A DNA stretch of 64,000 nucleotides from Rhodamnia argentea (taxonomy: Eukaryota; Streptophyta; Magnoliopsida; Myrtales; Myrtaceae). The stretch's first letter is position 1. Every line of letters starts with the position of its first letter. Positions 45,015 through 56,059 of the stretch are shown here, piece by piece. Under the pieces are notes generated by a model. The model was not told the origin of the DNA and ran no database searches. It worked only from the letters and a program-made list of their open reading frames with translations. The position numbers were made by a program, and so were the translations under genes. Where the stretch lies: NCBI RefSeq assembly GCF_020921035.1, contig NC_063151.1:25364934-25428933 (forward strand). Direction: 5' to 3'.

Positions 45015-47660
45015 CTTAATGACACCGACCATCAAGAAAATTCAAAGAGGAAAAACCTCAAAGTTAAACCGACGAAGATTTGTGGTTCCATTCGATTTTC
45101 TCAATTATCTGAATCGTCGATCGTGCAAGGGGCTAGTCCTGAAACATTGTGGGGGAAGAGAAAGTAAAACCGTCTTGTATAACAATTATTCCATGTGACA
45201 AGGAAAAGAACGACCGTCCCGTGATTAGAGGGGGGATTTTTTGATGATGAATGGAGGCTGCTCCAGAGATTTACTCAGGTTAAGATCACTTCACCGGATT
45301 AGGTTCAATCAAATCGAAAACCAACTTAAAGTTCATGAATACTCAAATTTCTCTTTTCAATTTCTTCTGTTCAAATGAAAAATCTGCTGATTACCAACAA
45401 AATGCAATCCTACAGAGCAGCAAAACAAACTAAAATTGAAATATCAAGGTATATCATAAAGGCTCGTCCTGGAGAACAAATCTGTGATCGTGTCTAAGCA
45501 AAAGGATAGACAGCCGATCACCGAATCACACTCATATGTAGTTATGGCTTTGCATTTCGGCTAGGTTTGGCATCCCCAACACCATCATCATACGAAGACA
45601 ACAAAAACATGTTGAACAAATTCATGTCTAACACATGTGAGAGCGATCCTTTTAGCAAATGCGAGACGCCAGAGCTTCTAACAAAAACATCTTGAACAAG
45701 CATTAATCTGACATCAGAGCTGATGTGACCACCATTGAAATTGGAGGTGAAGTACTGATTCATTAAAACCCCTAGATCTAGAGCATGATCGGAAGATAAA
45801 AGCTCCCAAATCTAAGATTGAGAGAGCAAAGTTGCCAGATCTAGATTTATATCGGGAGAGCAAAGCAAAAAACAAGAGAACATAGAAGGAAAAACAATCA
45901 AAGAGAAAGGGTAGGGGGAAAATTTCTCTTTTCAATTTAACGAGCTTTCGTTTTTACGAGGTAACCTGCTAATTGGAGGTAAAAACACCAATTTATAGAA
46001 AATTCGACCCTCATGATAGTACCGAGGACAATGAAGCCCCAAGCCACAGCTTCGAATCCCTGCTCACTTTTCGATCTTAGGAAGACTTGGCTCGTTTGCG
46101 GAGTAGGCTCAGCCGTGCCCATGTCGTCCGATAATCTCGATTTTACTCCCACTAGCATCATGATGGGACGACGAGATGGTCTCCCTGAAAATGAACAGTG
46201 ATTATAAAATCTCTCGTCACGCGGCGTGGAACTTCTATATTAACACCGAGAAGATCACCGGTCCTGGTCATCCCTCCCGTCCCTTTTTCACTAACCCGGA
46301 AAAAAAAATAAAGAGCTAGTGGAGATGATTGTGGGACACAATCGTGCCTTTATAAAGCCAAGTGCTTACTTTTTCTCTAGTCAATTCCCGTCCTCATGTT
46401 GTGTTCGAAATTAAGTGGGGGAAAGAGAAGCAACCTCGCTTTACACCCACTACGTCCCCACTGCTCCAAAATTCAAAACATGTGATCGGCCATCAATTTC
46501 AAATTGCAGGGTTTGATCGAGGGAAATACAAAACGTCTGGCGATGTTTGCTTTTGGCCAAAAGCTGAGCGAGTCTCGCCGACGCTTTGAGGTCGTGCCAC
46601 GACCTGATCCCACTGATTCGTCTCCATCCTCCTTTTCCCTTTGTTTACGTCTTGGCATTATCCGTGAGAGTGGAAGTGCAAATTGCAAAGGGATATCGTG
46701 TTCACTTTCACGCTGCAAAAGGGGCGAATTATTGAATAAATTACAAGTTCATGAGCGACATCTTGTATTATGCCAAAGTTCAGGATCATGTCGTCTAAAG
46801 TAAAAGTCCATGGACGATATTGCATGTTGAACTAAAGTCCAAAGACTATTTGTACTATTATTATCCATTCAAACTGCTACATCTCAAACTCTTCTTCACA
46901 GTTGTACATTGGTAGCTGGTCCGAAAACGTCATTGCAAACGAACTTTACCACCGCTTTTCATATATCGATTGTCCAATACGTTTCTAGAAACTATGATTA
47001 CCGGTTCCATCAAAAAGTAGATGAAAGAAAAGGCTAGTCTTGCCGCGGTTTTCCTACAGGTGAGGGTGATTTTGTGGAGATGCCCCTAACGCTATGTCAA
47101 TTGACTTTAGTGCAACGATCTAACTTTTTAGGTTGAAGTCATCCACTCAACAAAAGTAGGAAAAAAAAGGAGGCCCAAAGGAAAAATTGGCCATATGGAA
47201 AAATGGCCACATGTTCTAACTTGTGGAAATTGATCAAGTAAATATCACTCAAGGATCACTTGATAGCTGTTTGATAGCGAGTTCACGTTGATTTAGAGAC
47301 AAGACAAGCATCCATCACCAATAAAGTATATTTATAGAGATTAAAGATTTCTTCTTTAGAAAATCTTGTCCGAGATTTTATTGGATATTAGGGATAATAT
47401 TTGATATTTTGTTATTGTCTGAGATAACTAATTTCATTTCCTATGCATATTATTCGAATATAAATACCAATAATAAGTATTGAGCGATGTGGAAAGCTGT
47501 CTAATTTTGTTATAATTTTTTTTTTTGGCTGAATAAACCATCTTCTAACAAAAACATAGATTCACTCATCAATAATTTATTCCCTACCCAAATAGCGAAA
47601 TGATAAAATCTAAGTATGCTAAATGACGTCATGTCAAAAGATCATACTCGATATTGAGAA
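45015..47660. other. Gene-poor insert-like region within duplication copy 1
   Basis: About 3 kb with no counterpart in copy 2 and no recognisable gene. The - strand frames at 45542-45763 and 46473-46718 match no family. 47220-47500 (gatattagggataatatttg...atataaatacc) looks LTR-like but lacks clear ends. 46735-46850 carries the 'aagttcatgagcgacat / aaagtccatggacga' module shared with the foldback element at 19.6 kb. Confidence 0.4.
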
Positions 47661-47675
47661 TGATTTATTTAAGGA

Positions 47676-48140
47676 TTAATACCATGAAAAATTTCAAATT
47701 GGTACACTTATGACAAATTTATCCTAATCTATTTTTTCAATCACAAAAAATTTCAAACTAGTAAATCTATGATAAATTTATCTAAACTAATTATTTTGAC
47801 CCTCAAAAACCTCAAATTAATACACATGTGGCAAATTTACCTTCCGATATATTTTGTTAAATTGGATTAGTACTACGAAAACTTTAAATTGATACACATG
47901 TGACAAATAGAGGGTAAAAATCCTAAACGTGACATTCGACAATTGTCACGTGTCATTCAAATTAGCAATTTGATGATAAAATTTAACGAAAACTAACGGA
48001 AACTAAATTGTTACAAACGTATCAGTTTAAGGTAAATTTATCAAAGGTGTATCAATTTAGGATTTTTATATTTAAAAAAAATAATTTGAAATAAATTTAT
48101 TATAGACATATTAATTTGATATTTTTCGTAATATTAACAC
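47676..48140. mobile_element. Foldback element
   Basis: The left arm begins attaataccatgaaaaat and repeats 'aaattggtacacttatgacaaattt'-type modules. The right arm ends with the inverted form (aataaatttattatagac...gatatttttcgtaatattaac). Non-coding. Confidence 0.6.
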
Positions 48141-48565
48141 TTTATTTAAATACACGCTTTCAATTTGGCACGCGCTGATTTTGTTTTTTTGTGGTCAGAT
48201 TGCCGCACGCGGGTTACTGATGACTCGTCCATAGCATTGGAGCCACGTGCTCATGGTTTCGTACATAAAGCGGTCAAAGTCGAAAGAAGCGCAAAAGACA
48301 GGGTCACAAGTGTAAAACCCGTCAGGTGTTTTCCCCGTTCCAACATCCGTCGGAATTTATGAACACAAGCTATTCACGCGGAAAAGGGCAGGAAAAGACA
48401 GGCAGCTAAAAATAGACTAAAATTATGACCCAAATAAAAAAACATAAAAGAGGTTTCCCCATTACTATATGTAACGGATGTAACCTGTCCGCGGCCAGAG
48501 ATCAAACACGATGAACCCTGTCCACTACCAACTTGACTCCATGGACTCCTGCTCACTCCAAACAA

Positions 48566-48600
48566 TCCCTCTCCCTCTCCCTCTCCCTCTCTCTCTCTCT
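48566..48600 (+). repeat. CT-rich microsatellite in kinase leader
   Basis: A (CTCCCT)n grading into (CT)n in the presumed promoter/5' UTR of the SD2-5-like gene. Copy 2 has the equivalent (CT)n at 56144-56168. Confidence 0.85.
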
Positions 48601-49092
48601 GTGAGCATCCGCTGAGGAAGAAGCTGTGTTAATTCGCAGTCTGCCTGCTCAAGAGGAACCAAGAAGCTTTCTGTTTCAATCCATAGTTTTTGTTATGGGA
48701 TCAAGATAACAAGGTTAGTCATCCTGTTCCCATCTGTGGTGTCAGCTGATTTCTTTTGCAATTTCTTATCCCAAGCTTCCATGAGTAAAGCTCAATAGCC
48801 TCAAATCTTGTTCCCTGCTTCACTGCCTCCCTCCCCCCCACTGGAAGAAATCTCAAATTTGAACTTTGCCTCACAGCTCCTCCTCCAGGCTTTCCCTCTT
48901 TCTATTTTTTTCCTTTCCCCAAACTGTCCAGAAGTGTTCATAGCGATCGAATTGAAACTGGGAGTTTGATCTCAAAGATCAAACCTTTACTTGTCGTCCT
49001 TAGCAAAGTTGAGGATTTGATTTCTGGGTGTCATCTGTTTCCTCGTATTGATTTGTGTTTTGGTACTCGAATCCATCCGTACTGGTCCTTCT

Positions 49093-51547
49093 ATGGAGTT
49101 GATGTCTTTCTCAGTAATCATCAGAAACCTGTGTTTCTGCGTCCTCCTATTCTCCCGAACTTGCTTCTCTGGTCGTCAACTTGTTGGCCAGATTCAGCCC
49201 GGATTCCAAGCTTCTCAGATGGAGTGGGTGGATCACAATGGGAGGTTCTTGCTATCTAACAATTCAGCGTTTTCGTTTGGATTTTACACCGGTGTCGATG
49301 TTACAACCTTTGTGTTGAACGTCATTCATATCAACAGTTCCAAAGTCATTTGGACTGCTAACAGAAGACGATTAGTCAGCAGTTCTGATAAGTTTGTGTT
49401 TGACGACAACGGGGATGTCTACTTGAAAAGCAGGAGTGATTTGGCCTGGTCGACTGGTACGGCCGGAAAAAAGGTCAGTGCCATGGAATTGCTGGATTCT
49501 GGGAACTTGGTGTTGCTTGGGGAGAATGGGACCATCCTTTGGCAGAGTTTTAGCAGTCCTACTGATACTCTTGTGAGTGGTCAGGAATTTGCAGAAGGGA
49601 TGAGGCTCAAAAGTTTCCCAAACCGTAACAATATGTCAGTGTATCTCGACATTTCGTCGGGCGATCTGATCTTGTCTGCCGGATATCAAACTCCACAAAT
49701 TTATTGGTCAATGAAAGGTGACAGCCGTAGAACAAATGTTAGCAACAGCACCAATGGCAATGTTCACTCGGTGGTTTTGGTCACGAACTCATGGAACTTC
49801 TATGATCAAAGTAAGACCTTACTTTGGCGATTTGTCTTCTCCGACAACTCCGATCCAAATGCCCTGTGGGCTGCAATTTTGGGCGCTGATGGGTCGATCA
49901 CGTTTTTTAATCTTCAAAGGGGGCGAGTCAGTAATTGCGGAAGCTACTCGGATACCCCAGAATTCGTGCAGTGTCCCAGAATATTGTAACCCCTACGAGG
50001 TTTGTTACTTTGACAGTTGGTGTCAATGCCCTCCCGCTCTCAATGGCAACTGCGGACCTCAGCCTCTATCATCATGTAACTCGTCTGACAGACTAGTAGA
50101 TTTCAAGTACATAGGAGAGAAGCTTGATTATTTTGCACTTGGGTTTGTGACTCCCTCTCTAAAGTCCACCGTGAATGCTTGTATAGAAGCTTGCCAAAGC
50201 AATTGCTCTTGTAACGTGCTACTGTTTAATAGCAGTTCCCGTGATTGCTTCTTGTTTGACCAGATAGGAAATTTTGAAAGATCTGATCAGGCTTCGAATG
50301 GTTATGTTTCATACATGAAGATTTCAAATACCTCTGGGGCCAAAGGCAGCAAGAATAAGAAGAAGCGTGAGATTGCGATTGCGATTGCAGTCATCATTTT
50401 TGCAACTGTTGCAGTCATTGCCGGTCTAGCTTATATTGGATTCTGGTATCACCAGAAAAAGACGTCGTTGCTCGACTATCCCGAAGAAACTCTCGAAGAA
50501 GACAATTTCTGGGACAGTCTTTCCAGTATGCCTATCCGCTTCAGTTATGATGATCTGAGTAGAGCGACGAAAAACTTCTCTTCAAAGATTGGGCAAGGAG
50601 GATTTGGATCGGTCTACCTGGGTGTTCTCGCTGACGGTACTCATTTGGCTGTAAAGAAACTGGAGGGTATAGGCCAGGGAAAGAAAGAGTTCAGAGCTGA
50701 AGTTAGTATTATAGGGAGCATCCATCACGTCCATTTAGTCAAGCTAAAAGGTTTCTGTGCAGAGGGGGCTCACCGGCTTCTTGTGTATGAGTTCATGGGA
50801 AATGGGTCTCTGGACAAATGGATATCCAAGAAATGTGAGGCCAGTAAGATTTTGGATTGGAATACTAGATTCAATATTGCTGTGGGTACAGCCAAGGGAT
50901 TAGCTTATCTACATGAAGAGTGTGAAGTCAAGATCGTCCACTGCGACATCAAGCCCGAGAATGTCCTTCTGGATGATAATTTTGCGGCGAAAGTGTCGGA
51001 CTTTGGTTTGGCCAAGCTAATGAGCCGGGAAGAGAGCCTTGTGTATACGACATTAAGGGGCACAAGGGGTTACTTAGCACCAGAATGGATCACAAACAAC
51101 CCTATATCTGAGAAGAGTGATGTTTACAGCTATGGAATGGTGTTGCTTGAGATCATCGGAGGCAGGAAAAATTATGATCCTGCGGAATCTTCTGAAAAAG
51201 CCCATTTTCCTTCTTATGCCTTCAAAATGTTGGAAGAAGGAAAGCCAGAGGAAATTCTAGACTGTAGACTAGAGTTTGACGAAAATGACGAGAGGATTGT
51301 GGATGCGATCAAAGTTGCCCTGTGGTGCATACAGGATGAAATGCATTTAAGGCCACCAATGGCTAAAGTGGTTCAAATGCTCGAGGGCCTTTGCGCCATT
51401 CCTCATCCCCCGATTTCCTCTCAGTTTGGCTCTCAGACTAGCTTGAGCTTTTATAAATGGAGCAGTGAAGACGGCACTTCAACTGGACCAACGAATTGGA
51501 GTAGTGATGCATTTCTCTCAGAAGTTCAGCTGTCCGGTCCTAGGTAA
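49093..51547 (+). CDS. SD2-5: SD2-5-like G-type lectin receptor Ser/Thr kinase, one frameshift (copy 1)
   Basis: Plasma-membrane receptor kinase. The start ATG at 49093 gives a hydrophobic signal peptide (NLCFCVLLFSRTCF). Then come the bulb-type lectin domain (about 35-150), a Cys-rich EGF/PAN-like region (SVPEYCNPYEVCYF, ACQSNCSCN), one transmembrane span (IAIAIAVIIFATVAVIAGL, about 427-453) and a kinase domain: GQGGFGSVY, AVKK (Lys ~522), HCDIKPEN (~617, non-RD type), DFG (~637), GTRGYLAPEW. It ends LSEVQLSGPR as in SD2-5. No introns in the coding part. One extra base near 49924 (ggggg-c-gagtc; copy 2 has gggggaagtc) shifts the frame after codon 277. The remaining ~540 codons are fully open in the next frame, so it is either a very recent pseudogene, an allele, or a sequence error. 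Total would be about 817 residues, the usual length. Confidence 0.88.
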
Positions 51548-51989
51548 TTTTCAAATTGGTGAAAAAGCCGGTGACAAATGAAAGAGAAACAGGTCCTGTT
51601 ATCCGTGATATATCATCGTGAACTACAGTTGTTCAAGTTTTTAGGATTCGTTTTTGTGTGATGTAAAACAATGCCTGGTGAGAAGCATAGTGTATGCCCA
51701 ATTGAATTACAAATTACCTTTAGGTTCTTTTGAAACTGTCCCATTCGAACATTATAATCCTCTCTTCTGAGAATTGGTTGAATGAGCTGCAATGATCCTT
51801 TCTTGTCTGCCACTTCTGAACTTACACTCATCTGTTTAACGTTGAGGCCGTCATGTCGCATTTTTCTGAATTTGCTGCCGCTGTTGCTAGATGTGAGGTT
51901 ACCCTTTCTTCCTGACGGTAATATTCTAGAGATTCCGTCCCGGAATTCAGGAGTTTGGCCATCCCCAAACACGTCAAGTTCCAAAATTT

Positions 51990-54130
51990 GCAAGGACCTG
52001 TACCGGTCAAGCCATTTCCAATGGCCTAAGTAATACTCGTTGGGAGCTAGAATAAATTAGTTCGTAGATTAGAGGTCCGTCCCCGAGTCAAGCTTGGCAT
52101 GTCCATGCAAATTTAACCCTGTAGCTTCTTCGTTCGATCATCTATGAAAGCTTGCATTCCTGGAAAGACTGTTCTGCTAGTTTAGGCGACAATCTTGTCT
52201 GTGCGGTGCATGTGATGACGTTGATGTGGTTCCTTCCGGTGCCCGTAAGTGTGAAAGAGGGAGGTTCGAGCGTTTGACTCTGGGTTCAGTTTGCCGCTGG
52301 AAAATGCTTAGCTTGCCTCAGTAGGGCCTGATGAAGCGTTGGATTTAAATTGCAAACTACTTCCAGGTACAGGTAGGTGGCCGCGAATATTTTAGCGGGA
52401 TGCGTCTCGTGTGCCGAACGACTTGGAAATAGTTTGCAAGGATGAGTGGATGTCGTAATCGGGCTTTGATTTCTCAAGCGGTGAAATTTGGTTTTTCGCA
52501 AGACATACGAAAGTTTCAATTCCATGAAAGGTGGGGGGTGTCCAGTCAACGTTAGGTGGAGTCAATCGTTGACTGGATGTCGGCATTTGAAATATTATGT
52601 GCCTTTTTTCTCGAATCAATAGATGAGGATGCAGTTGGAGTAATTGATTATGGGAGTTTACATGTCGGAACCTGGAAGCTACCTTGTTAGGATCAGTTCA
52701 AATTTTTGGAAATTGAAATCGACTGTGTAGACCATGGAAGGTTAGTTTTTTGTTTCGTTTATGAAGGAACCAAGCCTAAACAAAAATGCAATAACTATTT
52801 AGAAAACATGTATACACGAGGAAAAAAAAAACACTCGAATGAAGTATCTATACCGAAAAGGCATTTCATTGTCAAATCCCGGGCACCATCGATGCAAGAA
52901 CGTCAAGGTCTTTCTTACCCGATATTGTCCCTTCTCCAAAATATTGTTCATGTCTTCTAAACATGTTGAAGGTAAGGAATTTTCTGAATGAAAACTTCAG
53001 CGGTCCCGACAAAATATTCACCAGGTTTACGAGCACAATCCACTTCTTGTTTTGAGAAAATTATTCTCAACGAGAAACGAAATCCAGAGGAACTAATTTA
53101 GGGCAGTTTTAAAAAATACAAACGGGTGGTGGTTATAGTTGGTGACGAGTCATACCCATCAATTGGCAATGGCAAATTGTCGAAGAAATCCAAACTACCA
53201 CACATCGAATTCGAAACATTTGACGAAGAAACCGAAAACAAAAATTGACATGGAGAGAGTACCTAGTAGTTGGTTGATTGATAGTCGACCGACAAAGGCA
53301 AGGTTGTGACCTGTGAGACGGATAGAGATGAGACGAAATGAGAAGGCAACTAGATAAGTCGAGACTCGTGAGATAGAGAGAGATCGAGCAGCCCAAGAGT
53401 TGACAAACTCAAGCGCCATCGGAAGGGAGTGGGAGAGGAGACTAGAGAAAAGAAAGCGAGATTGAGAAATGACCGAGGAGAGGCTGCAATTTGAGAAATG
53501 GGAAAGTAAACTTAGGCTGCTTTTGGTCATCGAGATATAAGCCAGGCTAAACATATCTTATGTTTGGCAGCTGTCTAAGATAGGATAAAAGATGGATATA
53601 GCCAGATGAAAAAAATCCTAGAAGAGAGGATGGAATAGACAAGGATAGCATTTCTCAATAGAGTAGACATAAGAAAAATCGGATTTTTCTCACACCACAA
53701 CCTCTCTTTCACGTTGGACTACCTCTCAGCTGTGTCGAGCCGCCTTTCTAGCAAGAGGGGGCTGCCTCTTAGATGGCGGCGACCATCAAGTGTGGTTGCC
53801 TCTCTGGCGACGATTATTTTGAGGTCATGCCCGAGTTAAGATTTTAGGGACCAATCGGCACAAGCCGAAGTCGGAGAACCATGTATGGCAAGCAATTTTG
53901 CGATCGCATAAGTGTCACCCAGGAGAGATCACTCGATGGATAGGCGTCGACAGTGTAGTAACGATGATTAACATCCATAACGTTTCCCTTTCTTGCATTA
54001 GGTTTCGCTTCCATGATATCCTATTAAAGAGTTCATTTTCCCCCCAACCATCGGCAACTTTGTACGAATGGTATTTGTAACGTATTCATACTAGTCAAAG
54101 AAATAGGGACGACGCTCAATCAAAGACTTA
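51990..54130. other. Intergenic region between the duplicated blocks
   Basis: No recognisable gene. The - strand frame 53195-53554 (Ser/Leu-rich, 119 codons) matches no family. 53560-53860 has a GGCGG/CCTCTC-rich core like those of small non-autonomous elements. The first ~500 bp belong to the 3' part of the segmental duplication. Confidence 0.4.
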
Positions 54131-54139
54131 TTAGATGTA

Positions 54140-54720
54140 GTAATATAGGATTAGCCGTTGGTTCATCCCTATGGTTGTTTATTAGCCTCTTACTAATCTC
54201 TTACTGGTTCTTCTATTGGCCTCGTGTGATGCAAAATATCAAGCGTCGCTTGGCAAAGAGAAGAGTCTCCACCCCACACAAATCTTTTGCATGGCAATTT
54301 CCACTTGTAGAAAAGCCAGAAAGCAACGCTATCCCTAGCAATTACTTGAAAGACTTCATCATTTGAAGAAGAAAAAAAAAATTGACGGACGACTTTTTGG
54401 GGTCTTGTAAGTGCAAATTTTAAATACTTAGATACTCAACGAGGGGCCCGTGGAGTAAAGTGAGTTCCTCGTTTTCATCGTACTTCATTAGTTATGTTTG
54501 AGGTCAAGATTAGTTGCCGACACTGTCAATTCCAAAATTTGGTCTACGTTGGACATCAACTATTGAAATTTTACAATTCATCAAATGTGTAGTGCCCGTT
54601 TTCACTGTGCTTCATTAGTGATATTTGAAGCCATGTTCTTTGCTTATGCTTTGCTTTCATACATAAGTGGCCAAAGTTGACAGAAGCATAGAAGATAGGG
54701 TCAACATGCGTAGGGGATTT
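54140..54720. repeat. Upstream part of segmental duplication, copy 2
   Basis: 54140-54520 matches 44270-44625. 54640-54720 (catacataagtggccaaagttgac) matches 48250-48310. In copy 2 these lie next to each other, whereas in copy 1 they are 3.6 kb apart. The copy 1 gap therefore reflects later insertions (or a deletion in copy 2). Confidence 0.75.
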
Positions 54721-55027
54721 AACAATAAAAAATTAAAAACTACTGGCATGACAGTTTGACAGTATTGTAAGTTATTTCTAACCATATAATCTCCCAATCA
54801 ATGAGTCTTTTATGCAAAACACGCAGTGATGGTCCGTGAATTTATAATTGAGATTGTACAGTCACTAACAATACTGTTAGAGAGGCATTTTCCTAAAAAA
54901 ATTTGATCTAATTGTCGCGCGAGACCCAAATCAGTAAATAAAAAAAATAACATAATTTACATTTTTTTAACTTGTTTTTCTTGTTTTTTAAACCTATTTT
55001 TTATTATTCAATTTGTTATAACCAACT

Positions 55028-55168
55028 GATGTCCACTTCGAGTCCGAGTCCCTCGCCCAGGAGCTCCTCGCCGACCGCATCTCCTCCGTCGTCAACTGCC
55101 ATGGCGTCCCCTTCCATGAGACCCTGCTCCACCTCGCCGTCCACCTCTCCGACGTCCACGCGATGTGA
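55028..55168 (+). pseudogene. Fragment of an ANKRD13-like ankyrin-repeat gene
   Basis: The frame from 55028 reads DVHFESESLAQELLADRISS then VVNCHGVPFHETLLHLAVHL then SDVHA before a stop. It matches the N-terminal ankyrin region of plant ANKRD13-type proteins (xESDSLAxERxAxRIS...VDRRDVPxRETPLHLAVRL). It is GC-rich (third-position C/G), unlike the AT-rich surroundings. Only about 45 residues are present, with no start codon in this frame, so it is non-functional. Confidence 0.7.
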
Positions 55169-55409
55169 TTTATTTTGTCTTAATACGATAATTTTTCAAC
55201 AAATGACACGTCTCTATAAACAATTTTACAAGAGTTATAAAGGAGAAAAGATAATGGGAATGGTCAGAACGATCCCACCTCGCCATTCCATTCCTTAAAT
55301 TTTGCCTCTTGAGCTACCCCATTTTCAAAAAATTAGACACCATAAAGGAAATGTTTGATCAAAACCATGTCCAAAAATTACCGAACGGCCCAAAAATGAA
55401 AGACGTCTC

Positions 55410-55850
55410 AGGATTAGCGATGGTGATCATGGTGCCTCTGCCGGTGCAAGGCCATCTCAACCAGCTCCTCGAGCTCGCCCACCTCGTCCATCTCCCGGCC
55501 TAGTCCGCGACCAGTGACATCTGCTTCCATGACTTCCTGACCCCGCCCTTCCTGTCTCCTGCCCCGAACCCTGATTCGCCTCACAAGTTCCCGTCCCACC
55601 TCCAACCGGCGTTCGATGTTGCCTCGTCGCTCCGCAGCCCCGTCGCCTCGCTCGTCCACTCCCTTTCCTCGGAATCGAGCCGTGTCATCATGGTGCATGA
55701 CTCGATGATGGTGTCCGTGGTCCAGGACACCACCTCAGTCCCCAACGCCGAGAACTACGTCTTCCACTCAATTTTCGCGTTCCCGCTCTATTGTCACGCG
55801 TCAAGGAAGACGACGGCGGCTTCGACGTTGCGGGACTGGAGACGAAGGCG
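55410..55850 (+). pseudogene. Fragment of a zeatin O-glucosyltransferase-like gene
   Basis: The frame reads VIMVPLPVQGHLNQLLELAH (the N-terminal acceptor-side motif of cytokinin O-glucosyltransferases). A TAG at 55501 follows, then in the same frame ICFHDFLTPPFLSPAPNPDS, KFPSHLQPAFDVASSLRSPV, ASLVHSLSSESSRVIMVHDS and NAENYVFHSIFAFPLY. About 30 residues expected between the first and second blocks are missing, and the C-terminal UDP-sugar-binding (PSPG) half is absent. It is therefore a 5' gene fragment with an internal deletion and a stop, and cannot glucosylate zeatin. Confidence 0.78.
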
Positions 55851-56059
55851 GTGAATTCCACTTAATTGAAGTGGCGAGGGAGGATGTTATTGAAGTTAAT
55901 GATTGGTTATAACAAATTGAATAATAAAAAAATGGTTAACAGAAAAAATAAAAAAATAAAAATAAAAAAAAAGGCAAGTGGCTTGTGGGGCACTTGGGTC
56001 TCATGCGGCAGTCCAAATCAGTAAATAAAAAAAAATTAACCTAATTTGGTAAAAAAAAA

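Larger units (their letters stand above)
48240..52480 (+). repeat. Segmental duplication copy 1, kinase block
   Basis: From gtacataaagcggtcaaagtc (48260) through the SD2-5-like gene to about 51980, the sequence aligns directly with 54640-54720 plus 56060-59500. A weaker match continues near 52380-52480 against 59740-59860 (gatgcgtctcgtg...gacttgg). Coding parts are around 90 percent identical by eye. Confidence 0.85.
54914..56011. mobile_element. Inverted-repeat element carrying two gene fragments (Pack-TYPE-like)
   Basis: A perfect 29-bp inverted repeat (ending gttataaccaa at 55025; starting ttggttataac at 55903) sits at the inner ends of longer AT-rich arms. The arms continue outward with lower similarity to an outer match, gcg(c/a)(g/t)gagaccca at 54916-54928, inverted as tgggtctcatgcgg at 55995-56008. 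The arms (about 110 bp each) enclose an ankyrin-protein fragment and a glucosyltransferase fragment. The element interrupts the kinase-upstream duplication. Long TIRs plus captured exons resemble Pack-MULEs, but I found no clean 9-11 bp target duplication. A 22-bp direct repeat at 54926 and 56013 lies at the borders. Confidence 0.6.
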
